NCBI GenBank assembly: GCA_036971475.1
Contig: JBAIZL010000001.1
Span: 213,497,575 to 213,561,574 of the forward strand
Direction: 5' to 3'
From: Prosapia bicincta
Lineage: Eukaryota > Arthropoda > Insecta > Hemiptera > Cercopidae
DNA: 64,000 bases
The first letter of the stretch is position 1. Every line of letters starts with the position of its first letter. Of the stretch, positions 63,301 through 64,000 are shown one piece after another. The notes under the pieces are model-generated. The model was not told where the DNA came from and searched no databases. It saw only the letters and a list, made by a program, of their open reading frames with translations. A program made the translations under genes and the position numbers.

Positions 63301-64000
63301 ATAGTCTCTCTATACTACCAACGAATACCTTTATCGTCTCCCCTCATGCCACATATCTTTATTATCTAACCTTGATCTCACTATATTTCTTCATAGTCTC
63401 TCTATACTACCAACGAATACCTTTATGGTCTCCCCTCATGCCATATATCTTTATTATCTAACCTTGATCTCACTATATTTCTTCATAGTCTCTCTATACT
63501 ACCAACGAATACCTTTATCGTCTCCCCTCATGCCACATATCTTTATTATCTAACCTTGATCTCACTATATTTCTTCATAGTCTCTCTATACTACCAACGA
63601 ATACCTTTATCGTCTCCCCTCATGCCACATATCTTTATTATCTAACCTTGATCTCACTATATTTCTTCATAGTCTCTCTATACTACCAACGAATACCTTT
63701 ATCGTCTCCCCTCATGCCACATATCTTTATTATCTAACCTTGATCTCACTATATTTCTTCATAGTCTCTCTATACTACCAACGAATACCTTTATCGTCTC
63801 CCCTCATGCCACATATCTTTATTATCTAACCTTGATCTCACTATATTTCTTCATAGTCTCTCTATACTACCAACGAATACCTTTATCGTCTCCCCTCATG
63901 CCACATATCTTTATTATCTAACCTTGATCTCACTATATTTCTTCATAGTCTCTCTATACTACCAACGAATACCTTTATCGTCTTCCCTCATGCCACATAT
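51369..64000. repeat. 92-bp satellite array, about 137 copies, running off the right edge
   Basis: The monomer contains GATCTCACTATATTTCTTCA, then TCTCTATACTACCAACGAAT, then CGTCTCCCCTCATGCCACAT. Period 92 bp, for example GATCT at 51504 and 51596. Point variants mark long-range blocks: TTATTATGTA at 51581 and 55263, ACCGAGG near 51909 and 55591, CTTGCC at 52211 and 55893, TCCCTTTCAT at 52941 and 56623 and at 54230 and 57912 are all 3,682 bp apart. GATATC at 58868 and 62362 and TTTCTA at 59041 and 62535 are 3,494 bp apart. Short frames recur only as a by-product. Confidence 0.98.

Overview
The window looks like nuclear DNA from an AT-rich invertebrate, most likely an arthropod. It has one recognisable intact protein gene, a single-exon SoxB-type HMG-box transcription factor at 44003-44824 (+). 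Its HMG box and C-terminal tail fit the SoxB2/Sox21a type known from insects and other arthropods. There are no bacterial features: no operons, no ribosome-binding sites and no dense coding. The organism assignment is an inference from the Sox protein, a perfect arthropod-type initiator upstream of it, and the repeat landscape.

The dominant content is tandem repeats. By my sums about 55% of the 64 kb is in roughly twenty arrays whose monomers are mostly unrelated: 63 bp (2204-3148), 81 bp (6679-9245), 22 bp (10019-12351), GT/GC/GA (13298-13388), a second unrelated 81 bp (15139-17401), 15 bp (17941-20018), 41 bp (21859-23056), 136 bp (23641-24083), about 120 bp (24517-24878), a decayed ~22 bp array (26195-26540), 75/76 bp (26624-32965), 44 bp (34148-34684), 20 bp (34871-35030), 34 bp (36591-37168), 86 bp (38954-39211), 27 bp (40231-40548), a second 34 bp (40790-42154), 128 bp (47731-48114), AT (49197-49244), and a 92 bp satellite that fills 51369 to the right edge. 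Several arrays show higher-order structure. The clearest is in the 92-bp satellite, where diagnostic variants recur at exactly 3,682 bp, then at 3,494 bp, with nested 1,289- and 1,472-bp repeats. Long open frames inside these arrays are by-products of periods divisible by three (or of few stop words per monomer) and are not annotated as genes.

Dispersed elements are also present. A small degraded Tigger/pogo-type DNA transposon lies at about 37543-38384, with imperfect terminal inverted repeats and a frameshifted C-terminal transposase remnant. Three loci (35229, 49078 and 49454) share a CTGAWGA-hairpin-GAAA core resembling a hammerhead ribozyme core as found in Penelope-like retroelements; two of them are large head-to-head palindromes. 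A tRNA-like pol III promoter remnant sits near 940-1012. A palindromic decamer, GTAGGCCTAC, and shorter versions of it are strongly over-represented in the non-array DNA.

Upstream of the Sox gene, 43767-43945 holds Sox-type motifs, paired inverted CCAAT boxes, a GC box and an initiator, a plausible compact promoter. Downstream lie about 2.9 kb of AT-rich sequence with candidate poly(A) signals. One unexplained 152-codon open frame at 33663-34121 (-) has normal protein complexity but was not recognised. The remaining stretches are AT-rich single-copy DNA in which I see no gene.
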